DNA from: a virus
Length of the DNA: 51,134 nt
IMG/VR virus record: IMGVR_UViG_3300022744_000038
Coordinates: 1-51,134 of that record
Direction: 5' to 3' (one strand)
The position numbers were made by a program, and so were the translations under genes. A model generated the notes under the pieces. It was not told the DNA's origin. It did not search any database and worked only from the letters and a program-made list of their open reading frames with translations. This document shows, in pieces, positions 15,231 through 25,404 of this stretch (positions within the stretch are counted from its first letter, which is position 1; each line of letters begins with the position of its first letter).

Positions 15231-18200
15231 TATTGTACCCTTCCGTATCCAATAGTGTGATAATTAATGTGCCGTGTAACGTTCATTCCTGCATTAGTAA
15301 CCTGTACATGACACCCTGAAGCGGTTTCACTAGTTACTATTACCTGATCTAATGCTTGTCCATCAATTAGTGCATACGTAAATACTGGTGTAGCTTTAAA
15401 TGCTGGACTATATGTAATATCAATACCTGTACCTGAAACTGTGATATTTAAACCTTTTTCCACGCGATCAGGCATATCGACTAAAACACTTAATTCCTCA
15501 ATTGAAGGTGTTACGTTAGAACCATTACCTGTTAAAGTAATTCTATATTTTTGCGCCCTAAAAATATAATTTCCAATAGTAATTGGTGCCCAAGCAGTCC
15601 ATACTGGTGATCCGGTAGGATCATCGTCAGTATGTGCTTCTTCTAATGCAACTGACCATGTAGAAGGATCAGATCCTGCCAGAGATGTAACTTCAGACAA
15701 GTTAGGCCATTGATCTAATGTATTCCCAATATTACGTCCATTAGCCACTATATGAGGAATTACGCGGCAAGGATAAACATCAGTCAAGTCTACCATGTCA
15801 CTGAATATATATGTACCTGTACCTAAAGTTAAATCGTCCAATTCTAATCTATCATCTCCAGTAACCAATGTATTAGAATGTGTACCTGCAAAAGTAGGAT
15901 CTTCCGTAATAGTTTCTACAGCGTTAACACCTTCGTTAACTACTGACAAACTAACAGTTGTTTCTAATGCAGATGACCGTCCTCCGGTATCAAATGCTTT
16001 AATTAAATATGTACCTGTACCTGCTGCGAGTACAGTTTCATTAGTTTGCAGATTATCCTTAACACTAATTGCCGTATACCAAGAAACTCCGGTTAAATTA
16101 GGGGTGTAACGTATTTCATAATGATCAAAATCAATTACCGTAACAGCATCCCATGTAAGTAATGCTAGGCCATTAACTAACTGAATTTGTAAGTTAGCTA
16201 CGTTAGGCGGATTATCTGTAATACCATCAAAATATACCAAGTTAGCAACTGTAGGTGCTGAAAATACGTTAGTATTTATTCCGTAAGAAGATGTGTTACC
16301 TACACGGCGATAGATTATGCTAAGGTCATAACGGACATCTTGATCTAAACCATCAATAATTACCTGTGTTGCGTTGGCAAATAATATAGTAGCTGGCGAA
16401 AAATCTGTAGCGTCAGCATTTCGAATATTAACTACTGGCACTACATCAAAACCATTTACATTCTCCAAAGTAATGACCATGCGTGAAGACACTGATCCAT
16501 CAGCATTACGTACTTGAACTTCTGCACCCGTTTGTATTTGTTTAATTATAGGTGATGCCGGACGCTGTAATTCTGCCGGAAGAGTAATAGAAGATACAAA
16601 CTCTGGAATTGTCCCTTGTGAAGCCTGGAAAATTTCAGGTGCAGCATCCACACAGACAAGTTTGGCTGTAAAATCTTTATCTGGAAATATATCTTTAACT
16701 ACCAAGTCAATAGACTCAGTACCTGTTTCTCCAAACATAAATAATTCATCTACATGTGCCCCGGTACTCGCTGGAAACGGGGTAACAAAAGTTAAATAGT
16801 CGGTATTACCTACTTGCATAAGAACCGATTTGTACAAGCTGGTTAGGTCTACAGAAGAGCGGATGCGCAGGCTATATTGTTTTCCTGCCTGCATAGTAAC
16901 AGCTCTATCTAAGATTACGCCCACTACGTTAGCAGGAGAACCTCCGTCTGTAAGTACCTCTTTAATGTATCCTTGACCAACTCCTATTAAAGGTACATCA
17001 TGGGCAAATTTAATCAAACGTCCGCGAGTGGCTACAAGATGTTCGACATCACAATAGAAACTATGCTCTATTGGACGCAATTTCATAGTAGCTAAGTGTT
17101 CTCGAACATGTTTCCATACAGCATTAGGATGTGTAATGCCTTTAAGTTCTAAGCCTTCAATTTTACGTGCATTGTCCTTATTGAAGCCATCATTATAGAC
17201 AAGCATTTCATCATCGTTAAATCCTTTCAGCTCATTGGCGAAAGTAACGCGGATAGCATCAGGTAATTCCGGAAATACTTTTACTGCAGTATATCCCCAA
17301 GTATTTGCAGGAGTAAAATACTGTGCATAAGTAGTTTGAACTCTATCAATAATGACTGTCCATTTACCATCGACTAGGCTAGGGGCAGCCCTGCCTGCGG
17401 CAGCAATTTCCGTTAGCATGTCCCAGACAGATATTTCAAAGTTAATTACCGCATTATAGGTATAACCTTGATCTTTGCAATAGGTATGAAAATCTTCTAA
17501 GTCAGCAATAATTAGACGATCATCCGTCAAAGGGCGTGCGTTAGGTGAATCTACTAATGGATTACCACCACCATCTCTAAATAATGCCGAGTTTTGAGCT
17601 ACCCATCTAAACAAGGATGCCGGATTATTGGATTCACGTTCAATCCAGGTATCAGTTGCTTCATCATAGTCAGGAATTACACTGTATTGTATTTGCCCAA
17701 ACTGGTCCACTGCACCGTTTAACTGGTCAGTAGCTAAAATACGCATTTCAGCCAATGATACACCCTTCAAAGCTACCGGGTTTTCGTAAGTAACAGTTTT
17801 GATAGATGTTAGCCAGGATTCATTAAAAACCTTATCACTGGTAGCATCAGTCGTTACACGGCGTTGCCGAATATCATAAGTGCCTCCAGCTAATTCTAGG
17901 CGCAAAGATTTACGTTGGGCAGCAGTGGTTGATGCGGAAATTTTCACGAAAGAAGATGTGCTCCAAGTATTTGCACCTGCAACACTCCATTGCACCTCAA
18001 TCGTTACGCTGGTAGTTTGCTTTTTACCATTGTCATCATATTTAGTCATACCTTTAGGATACGTATAATCTAAAATAACTTCATCCGCGGATGGCTGGGA
18101 TGTTCGTATAACCCAATCAGCAGCATGAGTTAACTGCAAAGATAAATCTTCTTGATACACCGAATTGGTATACAATTGTAGATTAGCATCTTCACCTTCA

Positions 18201-18970
18201 CCTGCAGTATATTGGTTAAGTTCTACCTCATCATATTCAGTAATAGCAGTAGTGCCGATACTAGGATTATATACATTATATTTGCCCATACCCAAGCAGA
18301 ATAATTGACGTGCGTATTGTTTTTCTCCCGATGTTTCGGTATATGTCAATGCAGCTAATGGGGGTACGTGTAAACATCTACCTAATACTACTGGAACAAC
18401 CCCGTAGTAGTCCACGGTATTACGTGCGCCCTGAATAAATTGGGTTGCAGGAGAAGTAGTATTACCCGTAGCGCCTGATTTACGTTGGGCTGGTGGTGCT
18501 ATAGCATTAATTAACAAAGAACCCACAGCATTTACTGCAGCAGATCCTAAAGAAGAAGCTATAGTAAAACCTACAGTACCTGCTTTAAATCCCATGGCTC
18601 CCGCTAATGCAGGTCCTGCCCAAGCTGCTACAGCCACTACGGCTACCATAAGTACAATACCTAGTGGGTTCTTTTTACCTTTACCTGGCAATAATTTAAC
18701 GGTTAAAGTAGTATTTTCTTTTGGGTATATTACATGCCAATATTCTTTCGGAATATACTGTTCATTTAGGTATACATGTCCTACCAGTGCTTCCAATGGA
18801 AATCCTGAAATATATTCAAGAATTTCGGCAATATTCATTCCTGCACATGCTATATAAGATTCCATACCAGTAGTAAAAGGGTATGCAGATGCAGCTACAT
18901 TGATTCCAGTCATTGTAGCGCGACGTGCAGGTACTACTAAAGGGGCATTAGCTGGGATTATTGTTTGCAT
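15230..18970 (-). CDS. Tail tip / central host-specificity protein (TipJ-like)
   Basis: This 1,246-residue protein is the usual size of lambda J-type tip proteins. Residues 90-190 include a glycine/alanine hydrophobic stretch (VAVAAWAGPALAGAMGFKAG) seen in this family, the middle is the TipJ barrel region, and from about residue 800 come fibronectin-type-III-like modules (TWDAVTVIDFDHYEIRYTP). It caps the tail and guides DNA ejection and receptor contact. It overlaps the NlpC/P60 gene by 13 bases, the standard tail-tip order. Confidence 0.88.
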   Translation of the reverse strand: MQTIIPANAPLVVPARRATMTGINVAASAYPFTTGMESYIACAGMNIAEILEYISGFPLEALVGHVYLNEQYIPKEYWHVIYPKENTTLTVKLLPGKGKKNPLGIVLMVAVVAVAAWAGPALAGAMGFKAGTVGFTIASSLGSAAVNAVGSLLINAIAPPAQRKSGATGNTTSPATQFIQGARNTVDYYGVVPVVLGRCLHVPPLAALTYTETSGEKQYARQLFCLGMGKYNVYNPSIGTTAITEYDEVELNQYTAGEGEDANLQLYTNSVYQEDLSLQLTHAADWVIRTSQPSADEVILDYTYPKGMTKYDDNGKKQTTSVTIEVQWSVAGANTWSTSSFVKISASTTAAQRKSLRLELAGGTYDIRQRRVTTDATSDKVFNESWLTSIKTVTYENPVALKGVSLAEMRILATDQLNGAVDQFGQIQYSVIPDYDEATDTWIERESNNPASLFRWVAQNSALFRDGGGNPLVDSPNARPLTDDRLIIADLEDFHTYCKDQGYTYNAVINFEISVWDMLTEIAAAGRAAPSLVDGKWTVIIDRVQTTYAQYFTPANTWGYTAVKVFPELPDAIRVTFANELKGFNDDEMLVYNDGFNKDNARKIEGLELKGITHPNAVWKHVREHLATMKLRPIEHSFYCDVEHLVATRGRLIKFAHDVPLIGVGQGYIKEVLTDGGSPANVVGVILDRAVTMQAGKQYSLRIRSSVDLTSLYKSVLMQVGNTDYLTFVTPFPASTGAHVDELFMFGETGTESIDLVVKDIFPDKDFTAKLVCVDAAPEIFQASQGTIPEFVSSITLPAELQRPASPIIKQIQTGAEVQVRNADGSVSSRMVITLENVNGFDVVPVVNIRNADATDFSPATILFANATQVIIDGLDQDVRYDLSIIYRRVGNTSSYGINTNVFSAPTVANLVYFDGITDNPPNVANLQIQLVNGLALLTWDAVTVIDFDHYEIRYTPNLTGVSWYTAISVKDNLQTNETVLAAGTGTYLIKAFDTGGRSSALETTVSLSVVNEGVNAVETITEDPTFAGTHSNTLVTGDDRLELDDLTLGTGTYIFSDMVDLTDVYPCRVIPHIVANGRNIGNTLDQWPNLSEVTSLAGSDPSTWSVALEEAHTDDDPTGSPVWTAWAPITIGNYIFRAQKYRITLTGNGSNVTPSIEELSVLVDMPDRVEKGLNITVSGTGIDITYSPAFKATPVFTYALIDGQALDQVIVTSETASGCHVQVTNAGMNVTRHINYHTIGYGRVQ

Positions 18971-19380
18971 AATTCTTTGTGCCTATAAAATCCAATTATC
19001 TTTCCAGGTAAACTCCATTCACCTTTAGTATAGGGAACTTCGTTTGCATTGGAACCATCAATAATGTGTAACATCCAACCTTTACGCGTTACAATGCCCA
19101 TATGAACTGGTAATCCCATAATACGCATTATAATAAAGTCAAATTCCTGTTCATTATTTTTAGGAATAGGTTGCCACATCTTTTCTTGAGCGGCAGTATA
19201 CGTAATATGTTGCTGCAATTTTGCAGTATCTTTAATATCATCATAAACATCCAGTAGGCTAGGCAACTCAATATTTTTCTGTTCCTTCAATACTAATCTG
19301 CCTAATCCATAACAATCGCATCCTGAATGATCGCGTCCATGATCTACAAAAGGAATGGTTAAATATTCACCTGCCCACAT
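18958..19380 (-). CDS. NlpC/P60 cysteine peptidase of the tail tip
   Basis: The 140-residue protein shows the NlpC/P60 catalytic motif SGCDCYGLGR with Cys23 as the nucleophile, and HMGIV near residue 97 supplying the histidine. In lambda the matching gene K assists tail tip assembly and may cut peptidoglycan during DNA entry. There is no JAB1-type domain. It lies between the DUF1833 gene and the TipJ gene with overlaps on both sides. Confidence 0.88.
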   Translation of the reverse strand: MWAGEYLTIPFVDHGRDHSGCDCYGLGRLVLKEQKNIELPSLLDVYDDIKDTAKLQQHITYTAAQEKMWQPIPKNNEQEFDFIIMRIMGLPVHMGIVTRKGWMLHIIDGSNANEVPYTKGEWSLPGKIIGFYRHKELCKQ

Positions 19381-19901
19381 TATACACCTACCTCAGAAGA
19401 TCTACCTTTAAATAATCCCGGAAAACGTGAAGGAGTGAATTTCACACTAGGATAAGGTTCATTAAAATATTGTTCCACCGTTAAAGTGCCTGTAATGGTC
19501 ATGGCATCCCATTCTACAGTAGCTATTCTAAAACCTTGTAAGTCGTATTCAATAACATCAGGTTGACTTGACAATGCTATCTGAATACGTACTTCAGGTG
19601 GAGTATTAATATTAGTCAGAACAGAGACTATCTCTCTTGTAGTATTGTCTAAGGATAAAGAAGTAGTTGGAATACTATCTTTTTCCAACGTAGGTAATAT
19701 GAACTGGAAAGGAATATAAGTAAATTCAATGCCATTCGATACTACACCTAACTGCCCATTAGATAAAGTTTCTTGGGTGTCATTGGTTACATAAATGGGA
19801 GTAATTAAATCAGCATGCGTAATAGTGAGCAAAAACAGAAATACTTCCGCAGTACTTCTGGCTGTTATAGCTTCAATTAACTCAGGACTAGGAGTAGTCA
19901 T
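19380..19901 (-). CDS. Minor tail protein, DUF1833-like
   Basis: The 173-residue beta-rich protein matches the DUF1833 pattern in sequence style and position (N-terminal FLFLLTITHADLITPIYVTND, then a strand-rich middle with IPFQFILPTLEKD). DUF1833 proteins are tail tip components equivalent to lambda L. A run of overlapping genes (tape measure, this gene's upstream partner, this gene, NlpC/P60, TipJ) matches the lambda H-M-L-K-J order. Confidence 0.72.
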   Translation of the reverse strand: MTTPSPELIEAITARSTAEVFLFLLTITHADLITPIYVTNDTQETLSNGQLGVVSNGIEFTYIPFQFILPTLEKDSIPTTSLSLDNTTREIVSVLTNINTPPEVRIQIALSSQPDVIEYDLQGFRIATVEWDAMTITGTLTVEQYFNEPYPSVKFTPSRFPGLFKGRSSEVGV

Positions 19902-20263
19902 GGTAAAATCTCCAAATTACATACTACGCGAACTAAATTACCCAAAAAGGATGGGGTATAATTTTCATCAGTAAACCTTACTACTTGTGTAGTGGAAGTA
20001 TTTCCAGGTACTTGCTGGTTAAATTCCAAGGTACCAAAATTTAAGGTATCATTAAAAAAAGTTTTGAACGTAGTATATTGTGCATTAGTCATTAAAAATG
20101 GCGCGGTAAATTTATATGCAGTATTGCTAAATCTATTGCGCTGTTTAGCTACTGCTGCATCCATAGGTGTACGAATTTTCATGCCTGCAGGAGACTCCTG
20201 GAAGCCTTCAATTAACGGTTGTTGTGGCAAACTTGTAGGCCAATCAATTACACTTACAGCCAT
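19898..20263 (-). CDS. Minor tail protein (lambda M-like)
   Basis: The 121-residue protein begins DWPTSLPQQPLIEGFQE, with the later TNAQYTTFKTFFNDTLN and GTLEFNQQVP segments. This pattern is found in siphovirus minor tail proteins that follow the tape measure gene. It starts where the tape measure ends and overlaps the next gene by four bases. Assignment relies on order and general sequence character. Confidence 0.68.
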   Translation of the reverse strand: MAVSVIDWPTSLPQQPLIEGFQESPAGMKIRTPMDAAVAKQRNRFSNTAYKFTAPFLMTNAQYTTFKTFFNDTLNFGTLEFNQQVPGNTSTTQVVRFTDENYTPSFLGNLVRVVCNLEILP

Positions 20264-22887
20264 TATCTACCTGCAATTCTGGTACTTGCATTCCGTACCG
20301 CTTTATTCGAACGTGAACCCACTGAGTTAATTGCCTTAGCAATAGTTTCGTCAATAGTGATTTCCATACTTTTACCATCAGAGCTTTGACGCGCACTTAC
20401 AGTTGCGCTAGTATTATTATAGATATTTACCTGCATAATTGTTGATGCTTGACCTAAAGATGCATCATTAGATAAAATATGTCCCGAAGTATTAGGAATA
20501 AATCTTTCAGGGCCTTGTTCACCTACCCAGTATGATTGTCCTGCAAACACATTTCCACCCGATGCTCTTCCACCACCGGTAACTGAAGAACCGTATAATG
20601 TATCTAAAGTAGATCCTAGACTACCCGAGACTCCATACGTAGAAGACACGGAATTACTAGTAGATCCAAACAATCCACTAAATGAACTGCCTAAACTTCC
20701 CAGTATACTACCTAAGACACCTCCACCACTGGAAGTGCCTAGGAACAGGTCTTTAAGCGGCTGGATAACTTGTTGTTGAAGCGCCCAACGTTGCAGATCT
20801 TTAATAATGCTGTTAACCATATCAGTCCAGGCTTCAGCTACTGTTTTGCTTTTAGACTCAATGTCTTCTAAGAATGTTCCAAAACTATCTAAAGCATTAC
20901 CGCCCAAAGTATCTAATGCTTCGGCTTTGCGACGAATTTGTTCAAAACGTTGTTCGGCAGCATCAGATTCCTGCATAACACGATTAAATTCAGCCACTTT
21001 TGCATTGAATACCTCCTGAGATACTCCTGCAAGAATAAGCTTATCTTTAAATTGCTCTAGCTGTTTGCCACGTTCTAGTTTTTTATTGAATGCATCCAAG
21101 GAAGCGGTACCACCTAACCAGAAGTCAGGTAGTGAATTAAGTTCTTTAGTGCGGTCAATAGTTACTTGTAAACTGTCGTTAATTTCCGTATATTTATTTA
21201 GCTTATTCGTATTTGTATTGCCACCATCGCCATTACCAGTACCTGTGGTGGAATTATCATTAGCCGCAGCTTCTAATTTATCTAATGCTTTTAATTGTTC
21301 TTCCGCATGTTTAATAGCATCTTCTTGTTCTTTTTTGGCTTGAGCATTTTTAGCAATGTCTGCCAGATTACGTTGCATACTATCACCCAGCATAAAACGC
21401 GCGATAGGATGTACGCTAGCAAAAGACATATTAAACTTTAACATAGACGCCTGAGTGTCTATTTGCTGTTGTAATGCAATTGTCTGGGTCTTGGCAGCCT
21501 CAATCATTGCCTTCACATCTTGGATATACGCTTTAACACGATCCTTCGAAGCTGTCGTAGCTTTAGTCTGCGCTTTAATAAATGCATCAGTGTCCGTAGC
21601 CACCTGAATATTCCAGGCATTTACAGCTTCTTGACTACTATTAAGTCTCTCCGTTAGAAAATCTAAGGCACTTGTGTACGTAGCTAATCCATGTGCAGCG
21701 GTAGCAGATATACTAAAATGTTCATCTAATGCTTTGTTAAATAGCGTTTGTGACGTAGTAGTATTGTTAATAGCTGCCTGCAGTCCTGTCGCAGATCTTA
21801 TGGCGGCATCACCATAAACTTCTTGCCATCTGTCAGCTAATTTAGGAAGCAAGTCACTTGAAAGGACTTCTCCTTTTTTCATGAGTTCCCCAAGTTTACG
21901 TTCAGAGATACCCATAGCCGCTGCAGCGTCTCTAAATGCTCCAGGGATACGGTCACCTAATTGTCCGCGTAATTCTTCTGCTTGTACAGTGCCTTTAGAC
22001 ATCATTTGAGTTAATGCTCTAAAGATACCTTCAGTATCGGCTGCAGACAATTTCAACGCTGAAGCAGCAGTAGCAGTACCTTCAAATACTTTCTTAGCTT
22101 TTTCACCTTCTAAGGTAGTTCCTTGTACTGCGGCAGCAAATTGTGAGTAAGCTAGTGCAGTTGAACTTAAATCCAGTCCTAAGCGTTTAGATACTCCTGT
22201 AACATAATTAAATTCATTTGCAGTCATAGTAGCTGAACCTGCTGATGCGTATAAGGCAGATTCAATACGTTGGATCTGTAATGAAGTGGTTAAAGCCGCT
22301 TCACCTAATTTATATGCAGCTAAACCTGCTGCAGTAGCACCCGTAATAAAACCTGCTATAGCTAAAGTAGAACGATTACTAATAGCAGTGAAAGCACCTA
22401 TACGAGTACCAATACCTGATAGAGGTCCTACAGCCAATACTGATGTTGATTGTAAATCACGTAATGCTTTGGAAAAAGCATGTACATGCTCTGTAGGAGG
22501 TTCAATATTTCTTAAAGCAGCCTTTACCTTATCTGTAGATACTTTAAACCGATCAATTGCCCTATTATAATCGGATGCGTTAAGTACTCCTCGCGACATT
22601 GCACGCGTAAGAGCGTTAAAGGAATTGGTTGATTGCGATAGCAGTGATGTTGGTGCACCTGTATTGCGTAATTCTTTTTGCAGCTGTACAGTGGTATTAA
22701 GGGCTCTACGCATTGCAGCTTCTTGTCTGGCCATAGCAGCTACTGCAGCATTGGCACCTTGAGCTTGAGAAGACGCCACACGATCAACTTCGCGGCCAAA
22801 TTGCTGCATAACTGATCGTGCTTTGTCTAAGCCTCGAATATCTGCACCTAACCCAAAGGTTACATCACCTACACTATATTTAGTCAT
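20263..22887 (-). CDS. Tail tape measure protein
   Basis: The 874-residue protein is largely helical, with coiled-coil regions. A tape-measure core spans about residues 190-330 (hydrophobic SNRSTLAIAGFITGATAAGL, then GTTLEGEKAKKVFEGTATAAS). A glycine/serine-rich tail with FIPNTSGHILSND lies near the C-terminus, in the style of lambda H-type proteins. It sets tail length and is ejected with DNA. The GAGGAC site lies before its ATG, just downstream of the frameshift chaperone stop. Confidence 0.92.
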   Translation of the reverse strand: MTKYSVGDVTFGLGADIRGLDKARSVMQQFGREVDRVASSQAQGANAAVAAMARQEAAMRRALNTTVQLQKELRNTGAPTSLLSQSTNSFNALTRAMSRGVLNASDYNRAIDRFKVSTDKVKAALRNIEPPTEHVHAFSKALRDLQSTSVLAVGPLSGIGTRIGAFTAISNRSTLAIAGFITGATAAGLAAYKLGEAALTTSLQIQRIESALYASAGSATMTANEFNYVTGVSKRLGLDLSSTALAYSQFAAAVQGTTLEGEKAKKVFEGTATAASALKLSAADTEGIFRALTQMMSKGTVQAEELRGQLGDRIPGAFRDAAAAMGISERKLGELMKKGEVLSSDLLPKLADRWQEVYGDAAIRSATGLQAAINNTTTSQTLFNKALDEHFSISATAAHGLATYTSALDFLTERLNSSQEAVNAWNIQVATDTDAFIKAQTKATTASKDRVKAYIQDVKAMIEAAKTQTIALQQQIDTQASMLKFNMSFASVHPIARFMLGDSMQRNLADIAKNAQAKKEQEDAIKHAEEQLKALDKLEAAANDNSTTGTGNGDGGNTNTNKLNKYTEINDSLQVTIDRTKELNSLPDFWLGGTASLDAFNKKLERGKQLEQFKDKLILAGVSQEVFNAKVAEFNRVMQESDAAEQRFEQIRRKAEALDTLGGNALDSFGTFLEDIESKSKTVAEAWTDMVNSIIKDLQRWALQQQVIQPLKDLFLGTSSGGGVLGSILGSLGSSFSGLFGSTSNSVSSTYGVSGSLGSTLDTLYGSSVTGGGRASGGNVFAGQSYWVGEQGPERFIPNTSGHILSNDASLGQASTIMQVNIYNNTSATVSARQSSDGKSMEITIDETIAKAINSVGSRSNKAVRNASTRIAGR

Positions 22888-22902
22888 GTACAGTCCTCAG
22901 GG

Positions 22903-23411
22903 TTAGGGTTTAGTTTTCTTATTGCGTTTTTTCGCAAGTTCTTCTTTAATTTTCATGTACGCAATCCAATTATTTAGATCGTCTACCGTACATTGTTGTA
23001 GTATTTCTTTAGGAAATTTGCCTAGCAACTCGGCTAATGCGTAGACGGAATAGAGCTTGGAGTTGCTTCTAAGTTTTTTTCACTTTCCTTAGAATTACCT
23101 GTGATAAACTCTGTCATAATTTCCGTTAGACGCACCATTTCAGCTCCATACGGCATCTGAATTAGATTATCTTGATCAGTGTCTTCAAAAACACGGATAT
23201 CCGTACCTGGAACATATGCTAAAGCAATAAGCATATAAATAGCTCTAGCTGTAGTACCTTCAATTTGCCACAATTGATTTACTTGCTCTAAATTAGGCTG
23301 TTTCAGCTCTAATTGTGCACCCTTATAGACATAAGGAATACGTTTGTATTCAGCATTCGTGGAACTAAAGATAGTTGCACGAAGTTGATCTCTTATAGAT
23401 GATTCTGTCAT
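22903..23411 (-). CDS. Tail assembly chaperone, -1 frameshift product (GT-like)
   Basis: Reading through the A-AAA-AAC heptamer at 23079-23073 in the -1 frame joins the first 113 residues of the chaperone to 56 more codons, stopping at the TAA at 22903-22905. The extension is open for its full length and reads like protein: YALAELLGKFPKEILQQC, then a basic KKRNKKTKP end. Lambda G/GT proteins are made this way and recruit tail tube subunits to the tape measure. The tape measure gene starts 16 bases after this stop. Frames were checked base by base. Confidence 0.8.
23034..23411 (-). CDS. Tail assembly chaperone, zero-frame product (G-like)
   Basis: The 125-residue zero-frame protein has PYVYKGAQLELKQPNLEQVNQLW early and ends 12 codons after the slippery site. 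It lies between the tail tube gene and the tape measure gene, as tail chaperones do. The short acidic, Ser-rich end (SKESEKNLEATPS) would be replaced by the longer tail in the frameshift form. Confidence 0.8.
   Translation of the reverse strand: MTESSIRDQLRATIFSSTNAEYKRIPYVYKGAQLELKQPNLEQVNQLWQIEGTTARAIYMLIALAYVPGTDIRVFEDTDQDNLIQMPYGAEMVRLTEIMTEFITGNSKESEKNLEATPSSIPSTH
23073..23079 (-). promoter_or_regulatory. Slippery heptamer for -1 ribosomal frameshifting
   Basis: On the minus strand the sequence reads GAA AAA AAC in the zero frame, giving the canonical X-XXY-YYZ heptamer A-AAA-AAC. The codon phase from the ATG at 23411 is exact. Confidence 0.8.
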
Positions 23412-23455
23412 ATTATACCTCAGATGTTAGACAGGTTGATGATTAGTAGGTACTA

Positions 23456-24490
23456 TTAACCCGTACCTACCACAGTTTGAGCTCCACTCCCTTGGAAACT
23501 GGCTTGAAACTCGTTCATATTGTCCAGGCCGCTAGATAGAGTAACGTCTGTAACAATTGCACTACCTTTAATGCCATTAGTACCGTCATAAAGATACTTG
23601 ACATTAATTGATGTACTATTTTCCCATGCAGCAAGTGTTTGTTGAATGGATGTGTGTAGAGTCGTAGTAGCGTCATGCATCCATCCATATGGAACATAAT
23701 CTGATGCAGGAACCTGTAATTCGAAATTAACCGATTCTTCTTCTAAAGCGCCTACATCACCACTTTGATCATCCTTAAGCAGTTTAAAGAATCCTCGTGC
23801 AACAGATTTACCCGTACCAGAAGGATCAATCTCAATTAAGAAAGTTCCACGTGCTTGTAATGCGGCACGCAATGCAGAAGAAATATTGTAGAAACCGCCT
23901 AATTCCAAACTTACAGTTTTTAAGCCTCCCGTATATGTACGATAACCACCATTAGATTGTGCTACGTCAAAAGCAGTATTTTCTACGGCTTCTGCAGTCT
24001 GCGTCAGTGTATATGACATAGTACTACCTAAAGTTACCGTCGGGTAATAAGCTCCAGTAACTGTAACAGGCCCAGTAGGTGTGTAGGAAGCTTTAAAAGT
24101 AATCTGCCCAAACAAGTAGTTGATAGAGAGTACGTTTGCAGTCTGGTTAACACCATTATCAAATACAGTAGGTGCTACAGTATTATTCCAAACATTTTTG
24201 GCCGTATTAGTAATTTTGTATGTTTTACCTGAGACTAATGTCATAGCCTCGGTAGTCATAACAGTTGATGTACCCTGCTTCTTAATTTTAGCCAAGTAAC
24301 CGGCATAACCTTTAAAAAATGCAGGAGCTTTTACTCCCCAGTTGATTAAACCGGTTTCACTGGACTTATATGCTTGACCAAAGATAGTATCATCAATTGC
24401 TCCAGCTTCATTATTAAGTTCACCAGAGTTTCCAGGCAATGTATTATATGTAATATCGTCGGTAGATACTGCTACTGTTTTTGTTCCCAT
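23456..24490 (-). CDS. Major tail tube protein
   Basis: This 344-residue, beta-rich protein contains stretches typical of siphovirus tube subunits, such as GGFYNISSALRAALQARGTFLIEIDPSG, and a middle Ig-like insertion (residues 75-160) with Thr/Val strands. Position between the tail terminator gene and the tail chaperones fits. It forms the stacked hexameric rings around the tape measure. The insertion makes it longer than lambda V-type proteins and might be an exposed decoration domain. Confidence 0.8.
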   Translation of the reverse strand: MGTKTVAVSTDDITYNTLPGNSGELNNEAGAIDDTIFGQAYKSSETGLINWGVKAPAFFKGYAGYLAKIKKQGTSTVMTTEAMTLVSGKTYKITNTAKNVWNNTVAPTVFDNGVNQTANVLSINYLFGQITFKASYTPTGPVTVTGAYYPTVTLGSTMSYTLTQTAEAVENTAFDVAQSNGGYRTYTGGLKTVSLELGGFYNISSALRAALQARGTFLIEIDPSGTGKSVARGFFKLLKDDQSGDVGALEEESVNFELQVPASDYVPYGWMHDATTTLHTSIQQTLAAWENSTSINVKYLYDGTNGIKGSAIVTDVTLSSGLDNMNEFQASFQGSGAQTVVGTG

Positions 24491-24502
24491 AGTTTACTCT
24501 CC

Positions 24503-24949
24503 TTAAAGTGGTATGCGGTTAGTATCAGAGTTAGTTGGTGGCTCAATTATACATTGAAAATTGACTGAAAACATCGGACAATCATTTTCATCATTCCCTA
24601 AATATAAAACATCCCCTTGCATTGTTATTGCTACCCAGTGTATTCCTTTTACAGTCTGGCTAGTAATTCCTAATAAAATATCCTTTACTCTATATGCAAT
24701 TTTTTTAGCTTCAGTGTACTTGCCTTTATGGCCTCGGATCAGGCATTGAGCGGCTGGATAATCTAGCAAAAATTTAGGGTTAGCTGTTTGGCCAGCAGTT
24801 ACGCGTATATTTACAACTGCCATAGGCTCTGCTGCAAGTTTGCCGTAAGTAATTACCCAATCTTTGGTATCTATGGTAGTTGATGCAGGGTATTTACCTA
24901 CACCTGCATTAACTAGCTTTTCTACCATGCCTTCTTCTAATTCAATCAT
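24503..24949 (-). CDS. Tail terminator protein
   Basis: The 148-residue protein has a beta-rich pattern with KFLLDYPAAQCLIRGHKGKY and a C-terminal MFSVNFQCIIEPP. Position directly upstream of the tube gene on the same strand is that of gpU-like tail terminators, which cap the tube and join it to the head. Assignment depends mainly on gene order. Confidence 0.62.
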   Translation of the reverse strand: MIELEEGMVEKLVNAGVGKYPASTTIDTKDWVITYGKLAAEPMAVVNIRVTAGQTANPKFLLDYPAAQCLIRGHKGKYTEAKKIAYRVKDILLGITSQTVKGIHWVAITMQGDVLYLGNDENDCPMFSVNFQCIIEPPTNSDTNRIPL

Positions 24950-25404
24950 ACTAATCCACTCCGCTGCTTATATGCCTGTACTAGACGTGCCGGAAATTGT
25001 GCAATATCTTCATTGATAGCTGCTTCTAACCATTTAGCACGTGTAGGTTCTGCGTGTTTTAGATCAGTTCTTTCATGTACATATACTGCATAGAATGGTT
25101 TACCACCCTTACCAAAACCGATTTCTCCATGTATTTGCTTACCGTTCACTTTAGTAAGCAGGTAGCCACTGGCTCTCAGGGCACCTGTTTTATGAGGTGT
25201 ATAGAGTAGTGCTTTAGCAAAAGTAGGTGTAAGTGCATCGTTTAATACATCAGGAGTAATCTGTTCAAAAGAATTGCACAAATCATTAATAGCGGCTTCA
25301 ATTGATGCCATCTGTTTACGAATGCTTTGAGTATAGCCGGCTAAACTCGGGTCCATACTACGGGAAATTCGATGACTTCCGATATATGCGCGAAATTTGG
25401 TCAT
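24946..25404 (-). CDS. HK97 gp10-like tail completion protein
   Basis: The 152-residue protein shows the gp10-type pattern: an N-terminal helical half (SIRKQMASIEAAINDLCNSF), then FAKALLYTPHKTGALRASGY, GEIGFGKGGKPFYAVYVHERTD and a C-terminal helix. PxKTGxLRxS followed by a YAxxVHE motif is characteristic of this family. It helps close the head-tail joint. Confidence 0.76.
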   Translation of the reverse strand: MTKFRAYIGSHRISRSMDPSLAGYTQSIRKQMASIEAAINDLCNSFEQITPDVLNDALTPTFAKALLYTPHKTGALRASGYLLTKVNGKQIHGEIGFGKGGKPFYAVYVHERTDLKHAEPTRAKWLEAAINEDIAQFPARLVQAYKQRSGLV

